Below are positions 34,514 through 43,100 of a stretch of DNA of 64,000 nucleotides, piece after piece (positions within the stretch are counted from its first letter, which is position 1; each line of letters starts with the position of its first letter). This DNA comes from Cellvibrionaceae bacterium (GTDB lineage Bacteria; Pseudomonadota; Gammaproteobacteria; Pseudomonadales; Cellvibrionaceae). The notes beneath the pieces were generated by a model. That model saw nothing but the letters and a program-made list of their open reading frames with translations. It was not told where the DNA came from and ran no database searches. The DNA lies in assembly GCA_021151525.1 (NCBI GenBank), contig JAGKXD010000006.1, positions 22,004 to 86,003 on the forward strand, given 5' to 3'. Made by a program: the position numbers and the translations under genes.

Positions 34514-36282
34514 TGACCAACGATATTGACGTTTACAAACGGCGTTACGATCGAGAAAAATCCGCCAGACAGCAGGCAGAGTTATTGCTAGAAACAAAAA
34601 GCACAGAGCTTTATCGTTTAAACGAAGCGCTAACAAACCTTACGGCAGATTTAGAGCAAAAAGTTCTGCAAAGAACGCAAGAACTTAAAACAGCTCGCGA
34701 TCAAGCAGTCGCTAGCAACGAAGCGAAAAGTCTTTTTCTGGCAAACATGAGCCACGAAATAAGAACACCTATGAATGGAATTTTGGGTGTGGTTCATTTA
34801 TTAGAATCAAGCCCACTCTCTGAACACCAACATCGCCTACTCAATACCGCGAAAGAATCGGGTGAGCTACTCCTGGCAATTATCAATGACATTTTGGATG
34901 TGAGCAAAATTGAAGCGGGTGAACTCACGCTCGAACATATCTACTTTGATATTGCAGAAACGATTAATAGCGTGGCAGATACATTTTTAATTGCAGCTCA
35001 ACAAAAGAACCTCAGCCTTACAAGACTCTTAGATTCGCAAATACCCCGGACAATAGCGGGAGACCCAACGCGAGTCCGCCAAGTTCTCTACAATCTCATT
35101 AATAACGCCATAAAATTTACCCAACAGGGTTCAATTACCATTTCGGCAAAAATGTGTGACGACCAATTTATCGAAATTTCTGTAAGTGATACAGGCATTG
35201 GGATAGCGCCCGATAAAATTGCGCACATTTTTTCTCCGTTTGCTCAAGCCGATAATAGTATCACTCGGAAGTTTGGCGGCACTGGTCTTGGCCTTGCAAT
35301 CTGTTCGCACTTTACAAAAAAAATGGGCCGAGAAATTCGTGCATCTAGCACTTTAGGGCAAGGCTCGATATTCACGTTTTGGTTGGATACGAATGCCACT
35401 CCGAACGAAGCAATCGTACAGGCAAAGCAACCCCTTGAATCCGCTCCTCAATTTGTAGAAAATTTAATCATGCTGGTGGATGACAATCCAGTTAACCGCG
35501 AGATCGGCAGTGAAATATTGCGCGCACAAGGTTTAATTGTCGATTGCTTTGAAAATGGCCAAGAAGCTCTAGATGCTTTACCACTTAAAGAATATCGCGC
35601 CGTGTTAATGGATGTTCAAATGCCGGTGATGGATGGGCTCACCGCAACACGGGCAATTCGAGCGATAGACCGCTATGCACAACTTCCCGTTATAGCTATG
35701 ACGGCTCATGCACGCAAAGAGGATTTTGTAAAAAGCCTAGATGCGGGTATGAATGCCCATCTCACAAAACCGATTGAACCCCGAAAAATATTTTCTTTAT
35801 TGCAACAATGGATTCCAATAGTTTCAAAAACAACGGAGCCTCATAATCTAAGCACTGAGAGTGCAGATAAAAATAGCACCACACCGCCAAACCAAACAGG
35901 CAACACCCGCAATGGTATAGACGGCTTTGCGGAAATTGACATTAAAGAAGCCTTATTGAGAACCAACAATAACCGAGAGCTGCTCCAAAAAGTGTTAGTT
36001 ATGTTTTCAAACACACACAAAGATGATGCTGAAAAATTTGCAGCTTATTTGAAAGATAATGACTTCGAAAAAATTCAGGCTTTAGCTCACAAACTAAAAG
36101 GCAGTAGCGCAACAGTGGGCGCTAAAAAAACATCTCAAGCAGCAACTCAACTAGACAAAGCTTGTAAAGAGAAAACTTACGCTGAATGCAATCAACTTAT
36201 AAAGCAGACAATTCTCGCCTTAGAATCGGTCATTCAAGAAATAAATAGTATCGCCACGTCTAAATCGCCGCTCCTCGAATAG
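34513..36282 (+). CDS. H-NOX-associated hybrid histidine kinase (HK-REC-Hpt)
   Basis: A 589-residue soluble hybrid kinase. A coiled coil (about 15-75) leads into the HisKA domain with His81 (NMSHEIRTPMNG) and an HATPase with NNAIKFT, DTGIGIAPDK and GGTGLGLAI. A receiver follows with Asp367 (MDVQMPVMDG) and an Hpt domain with His526 (AHKLKGSSATVG). It has no membrane or PAS domain, so the signal must come from a partner, almost surely the overlapping H-NOX. No response regulator follows, so the final target of the phosphorelay is encoded elsewhere. Confidence 0.94.
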   Translation: MTNDIDVYKRRYDREKSARQQAELLLETKSTELYRLNEALTNLTADLEQKVLQRTQELKTARDQAVASNEAKSLFLANMSHEIRTPMNGILGVVHLLESSPLSEHQHRLLNTAKESGELLLAIINDILDVSKIEAGELTLEHIYFDIAETINSVADTFLIAAQQKNLSLTRLLDSQIPRTIAGDPTRVRQVLYNLINNAIKFTQQGSITISAKMCDDQFIEISVSDTGIGIAPDKIAHIFSPFAQADNSITRKFGGTGLGLAICSHFTKKMGREIRASSTLGQGSIFTFWLDTNATPNEAIVQAKQPLESAPQFVENLIMLVDDNPVNREIGSEILRAQGLIVDCFENGQEALDALPLKEYRAVLMDVQMPVMDGLTATRAIRAIDRYAQLPVIAMTAHARKEDFVKSLDAGMNAHLTKPIEPRKIFSLLQQWIPIVSKTTEPHNLSTESADKNSTTPPNQTGNTRNGIDGFAEIDIKEALLRTNNNRELLQKVLVMFSNTHKDDAEKFAAYLKDNDFEKIQALAHKLKGSSATVGAKKTSQAATQLDKACKEKTYAECNQLIKQTILALESVIQEINSIATSKSPLLE

Positions 36283-36405
36283 TCGCCCATTCGATTTCGA
36301 CAAATATAGCTTCAAAACATAAATCATGCGTGGCAAAAGACAAAAATCAACTTTCTTGTAGGATTAAAAAGCTCTAAGATTGCCACCCTTGAATGAGGTA
36401 GCACC

Positions 36406-36735
36406 ATGAGCAAAGACAAAAACTCCCGCTTGGTTTACTCCACCGAAACCGGCCGCATTAAAGACGAAAAAGTCACAGCATCAATTCCCGCTGGCGATGG
36501 CATAGTGCGAATCCGCCGCGAAACCGCTGGCCGCAACGGCAAAGGTGTAACGACAATTACCGGCATTCCTGCTGATGAAGCCGAATTAAAAAACATCGCC
36601 AAAGCGCTCAAACAAACTTGCGGCGTAGGCGGTTCAGTAAAAGATGGCGTGATAGAAATTCAAGGTGATCAACGCGAAAAAATCAAAGCCGATTTAGAAA
36701 AGCGTGGTTTCACTGTGAAGCTTGCAGGCGGTTAA
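36406..36735 (+). CDS. yciH: SUI1/eIF1-like translation factor YciH
   Basis: A 109-residue protein of the bacterial SUI1 family. The eIF1-fold signature is KGVTTITGIPADEAELKNIAKALKQ (residues 45-69), with GVGGSVKDGVIEIQGDQREK next. Bacterial YciH resembles eukaryotic eIF1 and discriminates against faulty initiation complexes. It is the first of two small genes, with DUF3820 only 5 bases after it. Confidence 0.92.
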   Translation: MSKDKNSRLVYSTETGRIKDEKVTASIPAGDGIVRIRRETAGRNGKGVTTITGIPADEAELKNIAKALKQTCGVGGSVKDGVIEIQGDQREKIKADLEKRGFTVKLAGG

Positions 36736-36740
36736 AAAAG

Positions 36741-36971
36741 ATGGAGAACGGCCAACCCGATTCAGCAATTTTGCTCGAACTCGCCAACACCAAAATGCCC
36801 TTTGGAAAATATGCCGGACGTGTTTTGATGGATCTACCCGAACCCTATTTGGTGTGGTTTCATCAGCAAGGCTTTCCGAAAGGAAAACTTGGTGAGCAAT
36901 TACAATTTTTGTACGAAATAAAATTAAATGGATTGGAGGGATTATTAAAACCTTTGCGAGATCGCAATTAA
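36741..36971 (+). CDS. DUF3820 family protein
   Basis: A 76-residue soluble protein with the DUF3820 (QSregVF_b) signature KMPFGKYAGRVLMDLPEPYLVWF. The pattern also resembles a small nuclease-associated motif found in exonuclease fusions. In Pseudomonas it is listed as a possible quorum-regulated factor, but the biochemical role is not known. It is probably cotranscribed with yciH. Its end overlaps the stop of the convergent AraC regulator by 4 bases. Confidence 0.82.
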   Translation: MENGQPDSAILLELANTKMPFGKYAGRVLMDLPEPYLVWFHQQGFPKGKLGEQLQFLYEIKLNGLEGLLKPLRDRN

Positions 36972-37756
36972 TTTTCAGTTTTCATTTGCAAATACTGATT
37001 CGGCGCAATGCCGAAAATCCGCTTAAACATGGCTGAAAATGCACTCGGGCTAGCGTAGCCAAGCGCATCTGAAATCCGCGCAATAGATTCACCTCTACCC
37101 AACCGACAAATCGCATCGGCAATTTGTACTTGCTGCACCCACTGGCGATATTTCAAGCCGGTTTCTTTCGGAAATAGACGAATTAAGGTTCTTGCGCTGG
37201 CGCCAGCTGCATCCGCTAATTCTTCGATAGTACGATTCACACCCGGCGAATTCATAATGGAATGACACACAGTTTGCAGGCGACGATCTTGCGGCCAAGG
37301 AATTTCCACCGAGTGTGTTGCAGCGCGATTAATCTCCATCAAAATTAATGCAGTTAGATGTTCACCGCGCCCCGGCACGGGGTATTCAGCCGGCTCTTCA
37401 ATCAACCCTAAAATCAATTCGCGCAGTAAACTTGAAACCGAAATTGCGCGGCATTCTTGCCCCAGTGCGACAGGTACATCCGTAGTCACGTATAGGGTGC
37501 GCATCTCCAAATCGCTCATCATAAAGGCGTGATGCTCAACATTCGCTGGCACCCAAAGTGCGCGTTGCGAGGGAATCGTCCACACGCTGTTGGGCGTCAG
37601 CACGCGCATCACGCCCTCCACAGCATAAAGCAGCTGCGCACGCGGATGTGTGTGTGGCGAGGTGTGATCCCCCATTTTATAGCGCCCCGCCCAAGCCACT
37701 ATGGGGCGCGGAACAATTTGCAACTCCTCGGGGCTCATATGGGTGGTAACGGGCAT
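36968..37756 (-). CDS. AraC-family transcriptional regulator
   Basis: A 262-residue regulator with an N-terminal cupin domain (DHTSPHTHPRAQLLYAVEGV) and a C-terminal AraC helix-turn-helix pair (about 165-260: RTIEELADAAGASARTLIRLF and SIARISDALGYASPSAFSAMFKR). The ligand is unknown. It is divergent from a fosmidomycin-type MFS gene across a 112-base gap and is the likely regulator of that gene. Confidence 0.92.
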   Translation of the reverse strand: MPVTTHMSPEELQIVPRPIVAWAGRYKMGDHTSPHTHPRAQLLYAVEGVMRVLTPNSVWTIPSQRALWVPANVEHHAFMMSDLEMRTLYVTTDVPVALGQECRAISVSSLLRELILGLIEEPAEYPVPGRGEHLTALILMEINRAATHSVEIPWPQDRRLQTVCHSIMNSPGVNRTIEELADAAGASARTLIRLFPKETGLKYRQWVQQVQIADAICRLGRGESIARISDALGYASPSAFSAMFKRIFGIAPNQYLQMKTEN

Positions 37757-37868
37757 GGGAAATCTCCAAGGGAAAACAGCTTGTCACTTATTCGATAGTT
37801 TATGTCATTTCCGTTTTTTCCAACACTTTATACTGATCGCTCAATCCGCTTTTGACCCAGAGTTTTTT
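37757..37868. promoter_or_regulatory. Divergent promoter region, AraC regulator / MFS
   Basis: The 112-base space between the two divergent genes must hold both promoters and any AraC-family binding site. I could not assign -35/-10 boxes or direct repeats with confidence. Confidence 0.45.
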
Positions 37869-39092
37869 ATGAGCAAGATGGAAAGCATCCCCCAAATACC
37901 AACCCAGCAACCGGCGTTTGATAGCGCCAAACTGATCCTGCCTGTAGTCGGTGCTGTGAGTTTTGTGCATCTTTTGAACGACTTGATCCAAGCGGTTTTA
38001 CCTTCCATCTATCCCATGCTCAAAGCCGATTACGCCTTGAGTTTTACGCAAGTGGGCTTGATAACACTGGTGTTTCAGCTGACCGCTTCGGTGTTGCAAC
38101 CGGGCATAGGCTTTTATACGGATAAACACCCCAAGCCTTATTTATTGCCCTTTGGCATGGTGTTTACGCTGGTGGGTTTGATCATGTTGTCATTCGTAAA
38201 CAGCTTTGCGTTAATTCTGATTGCATCGGCTTTTATTGGTTTGGGATCTTCCGCATTTCACCCTGAAGCCTCGCGGATTGCGCGCACAGCATCAGGCGGG
38301 CGATTCGGTTTTGCGCAGGCGTTTTTCCAGGTGGGAGGCAACACTGGCTCAGCACTTGGCCCCTTGTTAGCCGCAGCAATTGTGATTCCTCGCGGGCAAC
38401 CGGCCATCGCGTGGTTCACGATTTTTGCGGTGATCGGCATTATTGTGCTGTTCAACGTAAGCCGTTGGGTTGTCCGTACGCACGCCGCATTAAAGGCCAA
38501 CGGCAAACAGCAACGCCAATCCAATTTGTCGCGTACACAAGTGATCAGCGCCTTGTCGGTTTTGGCGCTATTAGTGTTCTCCAAATACGTTTATATGACC
38601 TGTTTGAGCAGCTATTACACCTTTTACTTGATCGAAAAATTCCAACAGCCCGTCGCCAGCGCCCAACTGTTTTTGTTCCTGTTTTTAGCGGCGGTTGCGG
38701 TTGGAACTTTCGCCGGTGGCCCGATTGGTGATCGTATTGGTCGTAAGCTTTTGTTGTGGATTTCAATCCTCGGCGTAGCGCCGTTTACCTTGTTGCTGCC
38801 CTACTGCAATTTGTTTTGGACGGGTGTCATCACGGTGTTTATCGGTTTGGTTTTGTCATCGGCCTTCTCGGCGATTATCGTCTTCGCGCAGGAATTAGTG
38901 CCGGGCAAAGTGGGATTAATCTCAGGCATTTTTTACGGTTTGATGTTTGGTTTTAGCGGGATATCAGCAGCAGCTTTGGGCGCATTAGCGGATTCGACCG
39001 ATATTATTTTTGTTTTTAAATGCTGCTCGTTTTTGCCGCTGTTGGGGATAGTGACGGTGTTTTTGCCGAAGGTTGAATATTCCAAGTACTAA
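37869..39092 (+). CDS. MFS transporter, fosmidomycin resistance (Fsr) type
   Basis: A 407-residue major facilitator with about twelve membrane segments. The N-terminal block SFVHLLNDLIQAVLPSIYPML and SSAFHPEASRIARTASGGRFG are typical of Fsr/YnfM-like drug exporters. Such proteins pump out fosmidomycin and related small molecules, but the true substrate is not shown. The start is ATG 37869, with a second possible ATG at 37878. Its expression is probably set by the divergent AraC regulator. Confidence 0.87.
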   Translation: MSKMESIPQIPTQQPAFDSAKLILPVVGAVSFVHLLNDLIQAVLPSIYPMLKADYALSFTQVGLITLVFQLTASVLQPGIGFYTDKHPKPYLLPFGMVFTLVGLIMLSFVNSFALILIASAFIGLGSSAFHPEASRIARTASGGRFGFAQAFFQVGGNTGSALGPLLAAAIVIPRGQPAIAWFTIFAVIGIIVLFNVSRWVVRTHAALKANGKQQRQSNLSRTQVISALSVLALLVFSKYVYMTCLSSYYTFYLIEKFQQPVASAQLFLFLFLAAVAVGTFAGGPIGDRIGRKLLLWISILGVAPFTLLLPYCNLFWTGVITVFIGLVLSSAFSAIIVFAQELVPGKVGLISGIFYGLMFGFSGISAAALGALADSTDIIFVFKCCSFLPLLGIVTVFLPKVEYSKY

Positions 39093-39115
39093 ATGTCTTT
39101 TTCCCCCATTCATAT

Positions 39116-39204
39116 GGGAATCGTCATCCTCGCGCAGCGGGGATCCAGCTGTTAAAAATCAAAGTCAAAAGCTGGATCCCCGCTGCGCGAGGATGACGAC
39201 TCCC
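39116..39204. repeat. Long palindromic repeat, copy A
   Basis: The left arm GGGAATCGTCATCCTCGCGC continues through AGCGGGGATCCAGCT and pairs with the right arm AGCTGGATCCCCGCTGCGCG, continuing AGGATGACGACTCCC. The arms are about 35 bases, nearly perfect, with a 20-base A-rich loop. A second, interrupted copy lies at 46245-46390. It has no coding content, and both copies sit just downstream of transport genes. Confidence 0.82.
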
Positions 39205-39324
39205 TATTTAATTAAGCTCACCAATACCCTCACTATAAATACCAATCCGCCACTGGCCTACTTCTTGCTCAATCCCTCTCAAATGCATTTGACCGACGTT
39301 TTTCTGACAGAGAGGCCCAATATC

Positions 39325-39858
39325 ATGGATTCACAAACTCTTATTCAATTAACTGACACCTCGCTCAAAATTGGGCTGGGCGCATTGATTGCGGCGCTGG
39401 TTGCCTGGTTGATTCTGTGGCGAAGTGGCCAAGCGCAGAGCGGGCCGAGAGAGAATCGCCGCCTACAAATTTTGGAAGAAGTCTCCGCGCAGGTGGGTAC
39501 AGTTACCCACATCTTCGCCAAATATTCGTCGCTGGTCGTTGAGTCTATCCAATTCGGCGAACGCTGGCCGTCTGCTCGCCGTCAAGAATTGGACGTGGTT
39601 AATACTGAGCTGGTCAACGAGTTCCGCAAGCTAGCCGATGCTGAGGCCAAGTTGTTGATGCTAGGTGAGAAAAATCTCGAACGCAGCCTGCGTTTATACG
39701 GCGCTAAAATCGCCGTATTCCGCAAGCAAGTTTACGTGTGCCGCAAAGATATCAGCCACGAGCAAATCACCACCCTGAAAATGGGGGTAACCCAAGTCCG
39801 TGAAGCTTTTTACGATATGCTGAGCCGCAAGTACGACCGCCTATTGGCAACAAATTAA
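39325..39858 (+). CDS. Conserved-looking membrane-anchored protein of unknown function
   Basis: A 177-residue protein with one N-terminal helix (IGLGALIAALVAWLILW, residues 16-32) and a soluble, mainly helical part of about 140 residues with heptad-like spacing. I do not recognise the family. ATG 39325 was preferred because the upstream frame runs into the palindromic repeat. It is probably a single gene: the terminator at 39884 follows 26 bases after its stop. Confidence 0.7.
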   Translation: MDSQTLIQLTDTSLKIGLGALIAALVAWLILWRSGQAQSGPRENRRLQILEEVSAQVGTVTHIFAKYSSLVVESIQFGERWPSARRQELDVVNTELVNEFRKLADAEAKLLMLGEKNLERSLRLYGAKIAVFRKQVYVCRKDISHEQITTLKMGVTQVREAFYDMLSRKYDRLLATN

Positions 39859-39883
39859 TTTCACGCTAATTTTTGCTTGAGCA

Positions 39884-39922
39884 TAACCCCTGCAGTGTTC
39901 TACCCTGCGGGGGTTATTTTTT
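39884..39922 (+). terminator. Terminator after the 39325 gene
   Basis: The arms AACCCCTGCA and TGCGGGGGTT enclose an 11-base loop and are followed by ATTTTTTT. Confidence 0.75.
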
Positions 39923-39935
39923 GCAGAGCCTTTTT

Positions 39936-40313
39936 GTGCGAAACATCCTCCATTATAAAGCCGTGGCCTTTATTGCCCTCGCCCTCTGGCTCATTGCCGG
40001 CTGGAGCGGTGCGCACGGCCATTTGTGTTTTGATGGACAAGAGCCTCCCATGACAGTACACATGGATGCGCTCGGAGAACATTTGCAACACAAAGCTAGC
40101 GAACAACATGTGGATGCAGATCTGGATTTAAGCCAATCTCTAATTGTTAAAATTGTGAAAATCGATTTACCTTTATTGGTTGCGGCTGCACTGCTGCTTG
40201 CTCTTTTATTTAAGCAATCAACAACTTTCGTTACATGTTACTCCCGCGTTTTTTCTTCACGCTTAATTGGTTTACGCCCACCACTGCGTGCCCCTCCTGT
40301 ATTTCCAGCTTGA
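39936..40313 (+). CDS. Small membrane protein at the head of the metal-efflux operon
   Basis: A 125-residue protein with an N-terminal hydrophobic segment (AVAFIALALWLIAGW), a His-rich loop of about 60 residues (GAHGHLCFDG, VHMDALGEHLQHKASEQH), a second membrane segment (LPLLVAAALLLALLF) and a C-terminus ending LIGLRPPLRAPPV. I do not recognise a named family, but similar proteins with a PPLRAPP-like end accompany Czc pumps. The His residues could bind metal in the periplasm. Start GTG 39936 was chosen because an earlier start at 39873 would include the terminator. Transcription likely continues into the CzcC-like gene. Confidence 0.6.
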   Translation: MRNILHYKAVAFIALALWLIAGWSGAHGHLCFDGQEPPMTVHMDALGEHLQHKASEQHVDADLDLSQSLIVKIVKIDLPLLVAAALLLALLFKQSTTFVTCYSRVFSSRLIGLRPPLRAPPVFPA

Positions 40314-40397
40314 TCCTTAAAACAATTCGCTTTTAATTTCAATCAATAATTTATTCGCTTTCTCTCAGAAGGATGAAATGAATTGCTGGAGAATTTC

Positions 40398-41678
40398 ATG
40401 AACAGCTTTCCCAAAGTGATAGCTTTATGTGCTATCGCATTTGTATCCTATTCTGCAAACGCGCAAAACCCATTGCGCTTGCAAGATGCCATTCAACTTA
40501 CTCTAAAAAATAATCCACAACTTGCAGGCTATGAATTTCGTGCACAAGCCTTACAAGGTGAATTGCAAACAGCGGAATTAAAACCGCAATTACGCGCAAG
40601 CGCCCATCTTGAAAATATTGCGGGCAGCGGTGAATTTAAAGGTGTAGATGCAGCTGAACTAACCCTGTCGCTATCATCGGTTATTGAACTCGGAGACCAG
40701 CGCGCTGCACGCACGGGCTTGGTCACTGCGCGCCAACAACAATTGCAATCTAGCCAACGCTTGCTCACCTTGGATACGCTCACACAAGTCACTCAGCAAT
40801 TTATTGCACTCGCCGCAGCGCAAGAAGAATTGAAACTTTTGCAGCAACACCAGCAACTTGCGCAAGCCAATGTCAACTCACTCACCCAACAAGTACAAGC
40901 AGGCCGAACGGCTGAAGCTGATTTGTTGCGCGCAAAAGCAGCTTTAGTGCGCGCGGATATCGCCATACAAAAAAATCGTCAGGCATTCCAAGCTGAGCGT
41001 ATAAAACTCAGCGCATTCTGGGCAGATACATCGCCAGCGTTTACACAAGTGCAAGCTGATTTATTTGCGCTGGCTGAACTACCAAGAATCGATAATCTTA
41101 TCCAACAATTAGATAGCAACCCCGATCTTGCAGTATTGGGCGATGAAGTTGTTTTACGCAAAGCACAAGTGAGACAAGCGCAAGCAGAGCGCAGCACCAA
41201 TTTGGAATGGAGCGCTGGCGTTCGCCGCTTGCAATTGAGCGATGATTCCGCACTAGTGATGGGCTTGAGCATGCCACTGGGTTCTGCGCAGCGCGCACGC
41301 GGTGCAATTGCTACCGCGAGAGCAGAACAATCAGGTGTTGAGCAAGAGCAATCAGCCACCCGCATAAAACTGCAAGCGCAATTAATTAGTTTGCACAGCG
41401 CTTACCAGCAAGCCTTAAACGAAGTGAACTCGTTGCGCACGCAAGTGATACCCGCACTACAGCAAGCTACGCGCTCAACTGCCAATGCATTTAACCAAGG
41501 GCGCTACAGCTACCTCGAACTTAATTTCGCGCAGCGCGAGCTACTCGATGTGCAAATAGCGCTCATCGAAAGCGCTGCTCACGCGCAACTTATTCACAAC
41601 GAAATAGAACGGATTATAGGATCAGCCCTATCAAAAAATACTGCCGTCAACTCGCTGCCACAAGGAACACAACCATGA
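40398..41678 (+). CDS. czcC: CzcC-like outer-membrane efflux protein
   Basis: A 426-residue TolC/OEP-family protein with a signal peptide (VIALCAIAFVSYSANAQ) and two coiled, Gln/Ala-rich helical repeats. It is the outer-membrane channel of a heavy-metal RND pump. ATG 40398 has CTGGAG upstream and replaces TTG 40383. Its stop overlaps the CzcB-like start (ATGA). The symbol is by analogy with cobalt-zinc-cadmium systems; the metal is not proven. Confidence 0.87.
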   Translation: MNSFPKVIALCAIAFVSYSANAQNPLRLQDAIQLTLKNNPQLAGYEFRAQALQGELQTAELKPQLRASAHLENIAGSGEFKGVDAAELTLSLSSVIELGDQRAARTGLVTARQQQLQSSQRLLTLDTLTQVTQQFIALAAAQEELKLLQQHQQLAQANVNSLTQQVQAGRTAEADLLRAKAALVRADIAIQKNRQAFQAERIKLSAFWADTSPAFTQVQADLFALAELPRIDNLIQQLDSNPDLAVLGDEVVLRKAQVRQAQAERSTNLEWSAGVRRLQLSDDSALVMGLSMPLGSAQRARGAIATARAEQSGVEQEQSATRIKLQAQLISLHSAYQQALNEVNSLRTQVIPALQQATRSTANAFNQGRYSYLELNFAQRELLDVQIALIESAAHAQLIHNEIERIIGSALSKNTAVNSLPQGTQP

Positions 41679-42943
41679 ACAATTTTTTTATTAACAATCT
41701 CTTGGTGAACAAAAATACTCGAAAAAGCGGTTTGATTGGATTATCTCTTCTCGTTTCAGTGTTTCTAGGTGTTACCTGTTTTGCATCGGGTGATCACAAT
41801 TCAAAGGCAGATGAACATGAAGAAATTACCAAAGGCTCACACAATGGCTGTTTATTAAAAGATGGGGATTTTAATGTCGAACTGACAATTTTTGAGAAAG
41901 GCATAGCTCCTGAATATCGGGCTTGGGCAAGCGATGAAGGAAAAACTATTTCTCCTAATGATTTGCAACTCAGCGTGGAATTAACACGTTTAGGTATTCC
42001 TCCTGAAAGATATTCTTTTACTGTGCAAGAAGATTTTTTGCGCAGTAAAAGTGAAGTCAAAGAACCTCATTCGTTTGATGTTTCAGTTACTGCAATTTAC
42101 AAAGGCAAAAAACATCAATGGACATTTCAATCCTATGAAGGTCGTGTGCAAATGAGTGCAGCACTTGCAAAATCCGCTGGCATTAACACTGCCATAGCTG
42201 GTGGTGAAAGATTGGAGCAAACACTCAAAGTTTACGGCCAAGCATTAGCAGACCCTGTTCGCCTAAGCCATATTCAAGCGCGCTACCCCGGTGTGATTCG
42301 CAGTGTAAAAGCAACGATTGGCAGCCAGGTACGCGCAGGCGATGTGTTAGCGACAGTTGAATCCAACGAGAGTTTGCGTCAATACAATATCACCGCACCG
42401 ATTAGCGGCACCATCATTGAACGCCACGCCAACCCCGATGAATTTACGGGTGATAAAACATTATTTATTTTGGTCGACTACTCACAACTGGAAGTCGATT
42501 TGCAGATATTCCCTAAGGACGCGCAAAAAATTAAAACCGGTCAGCCAGTAAAATTACACGCTGGCGATTTAAGTGCAGCAACAAAAATTGAATACATCAC
42601 CCCGCACGGCGAAGGCGCATCAACCTTAGTTGCACACGCACCGCTCAGCAATCCCCAATCGCAATGGACACCCAATCAAAGCTTGCAAGCAGAAATTACG
42701 CTCGCCGAAACTCCGGTTGCACTCGCCGTGGATAATCGCGCGCTGCAAAATTTTCGCGAATGGCAAGTAGTATTTATTCAGGTTGGCGACACCTATGAAA
42801 TTCGCCCGCTCGAATTAGGCCGAAGCGATGGAAAATTTACCGAAGTCATCAGCGGATTAAATAAAGGCGATAGCTACGTGGTTGAAAATTCTTATTTGCT
42901 CAAAGCCGACCTTGAAAAGTCTGGAGCAAGCCATGACCACTAA
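41675..42943 (+). CDS. czcB: CzcB-like RND periplasmic adaptor
   Basis: A 422-residue membrane-fusion protein with an N-terminal signal/anchor (IGLSLLVSVFLGVTCFASG). An extra N-terminal beta domain follows (about 50-170, CLLKDGDFNVELTIFEKGIAPE) that is typical of heavy-metal CzcB proteins. After it come the barrel-sandwich (PGVIRSVKATIGSQVRAGDV) and adaptor domains, and a C-terminal HDH. It links the inner-membrane pump to the outer channel. It begins inside the last codons of czcC. Confidence 0.9.
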   Translation: MNNFFINNLLVNKNTRKSGLIGLSLLVSVFLGVTCFASGDHNSKADEHEEITKGSHNGCLLKDGDFNVELTIFEKGIAPEYRAWASDEGKTISPNDLQLSVELTRLGIPPERYSFTVQEDFLRSKSEVKEPHSFDVSVTAIYKGKKHQWTFQSYEGRVQMSAALAKSAGINTAIAGGERLEQTLKVYGQALADPVRLSHIQARYPGVIRSVKATIGSQVRAGDVLATVESNESLRQYNITAPISGTIIERHANPDEFTGDKTLFILVDYSQLEVDLQIFPKDAQKIKTGQPVKLHAGDLSAATKIEYITPHGEGASTLVAHAPLSNPQSQWTPNQSLQAEITLAETPVALAVDNRALQNFREWQVVFIQVGDTYEIRPLELGRSDGKFTEVISGLNKGDSYVVENSYLLKADLEKSGASHDH

Positions 42944-43100
42944 CAGACTGATAAAAACTAATTTACTTGTTCTGGCTGCGTTAAATTCGTTTTCGAAATG
43001 CTCATTTATTTCAATAAACTCCGCTTTCTCAAACAAATTTTCCTTGCCAGCACTACGCCATAAACGCTTTTCTCCAGTCTGTGCGGAGCAAATAAAATGA
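42933..43100 (+). CDS. Small ORF (55 aa) coupled between czcB and czcA
   Basis: An ORF of 55 codons begins at ATG 42933, with GGAG 7 bases upstream, inside the end of czcB, and its TGA stop overlaps the czcA start (ATGA). The product has a hydrophobic segment (TNLLVLAALNSF), two Cys and a basic tail. It fills the gap between the two pump genes exactly. It may be a real small membrane peptide or only a coupling leader that carries ribosomes to czcA. No homologue is known to me. Confidence 0.45.
   Translation: MTTNRLIKTNLLVLAALNSFSKCSFISINSAFSNKFSLPALRHKRFSPVCAEQIK

Noticed and set aside
39073..39324. N-terminal extension of the 39325 protein
   Set aside because: The extension is a translation of the palindromic repeat and lacks a supported start; ATG 39325 with a membrane helix right after it is better.
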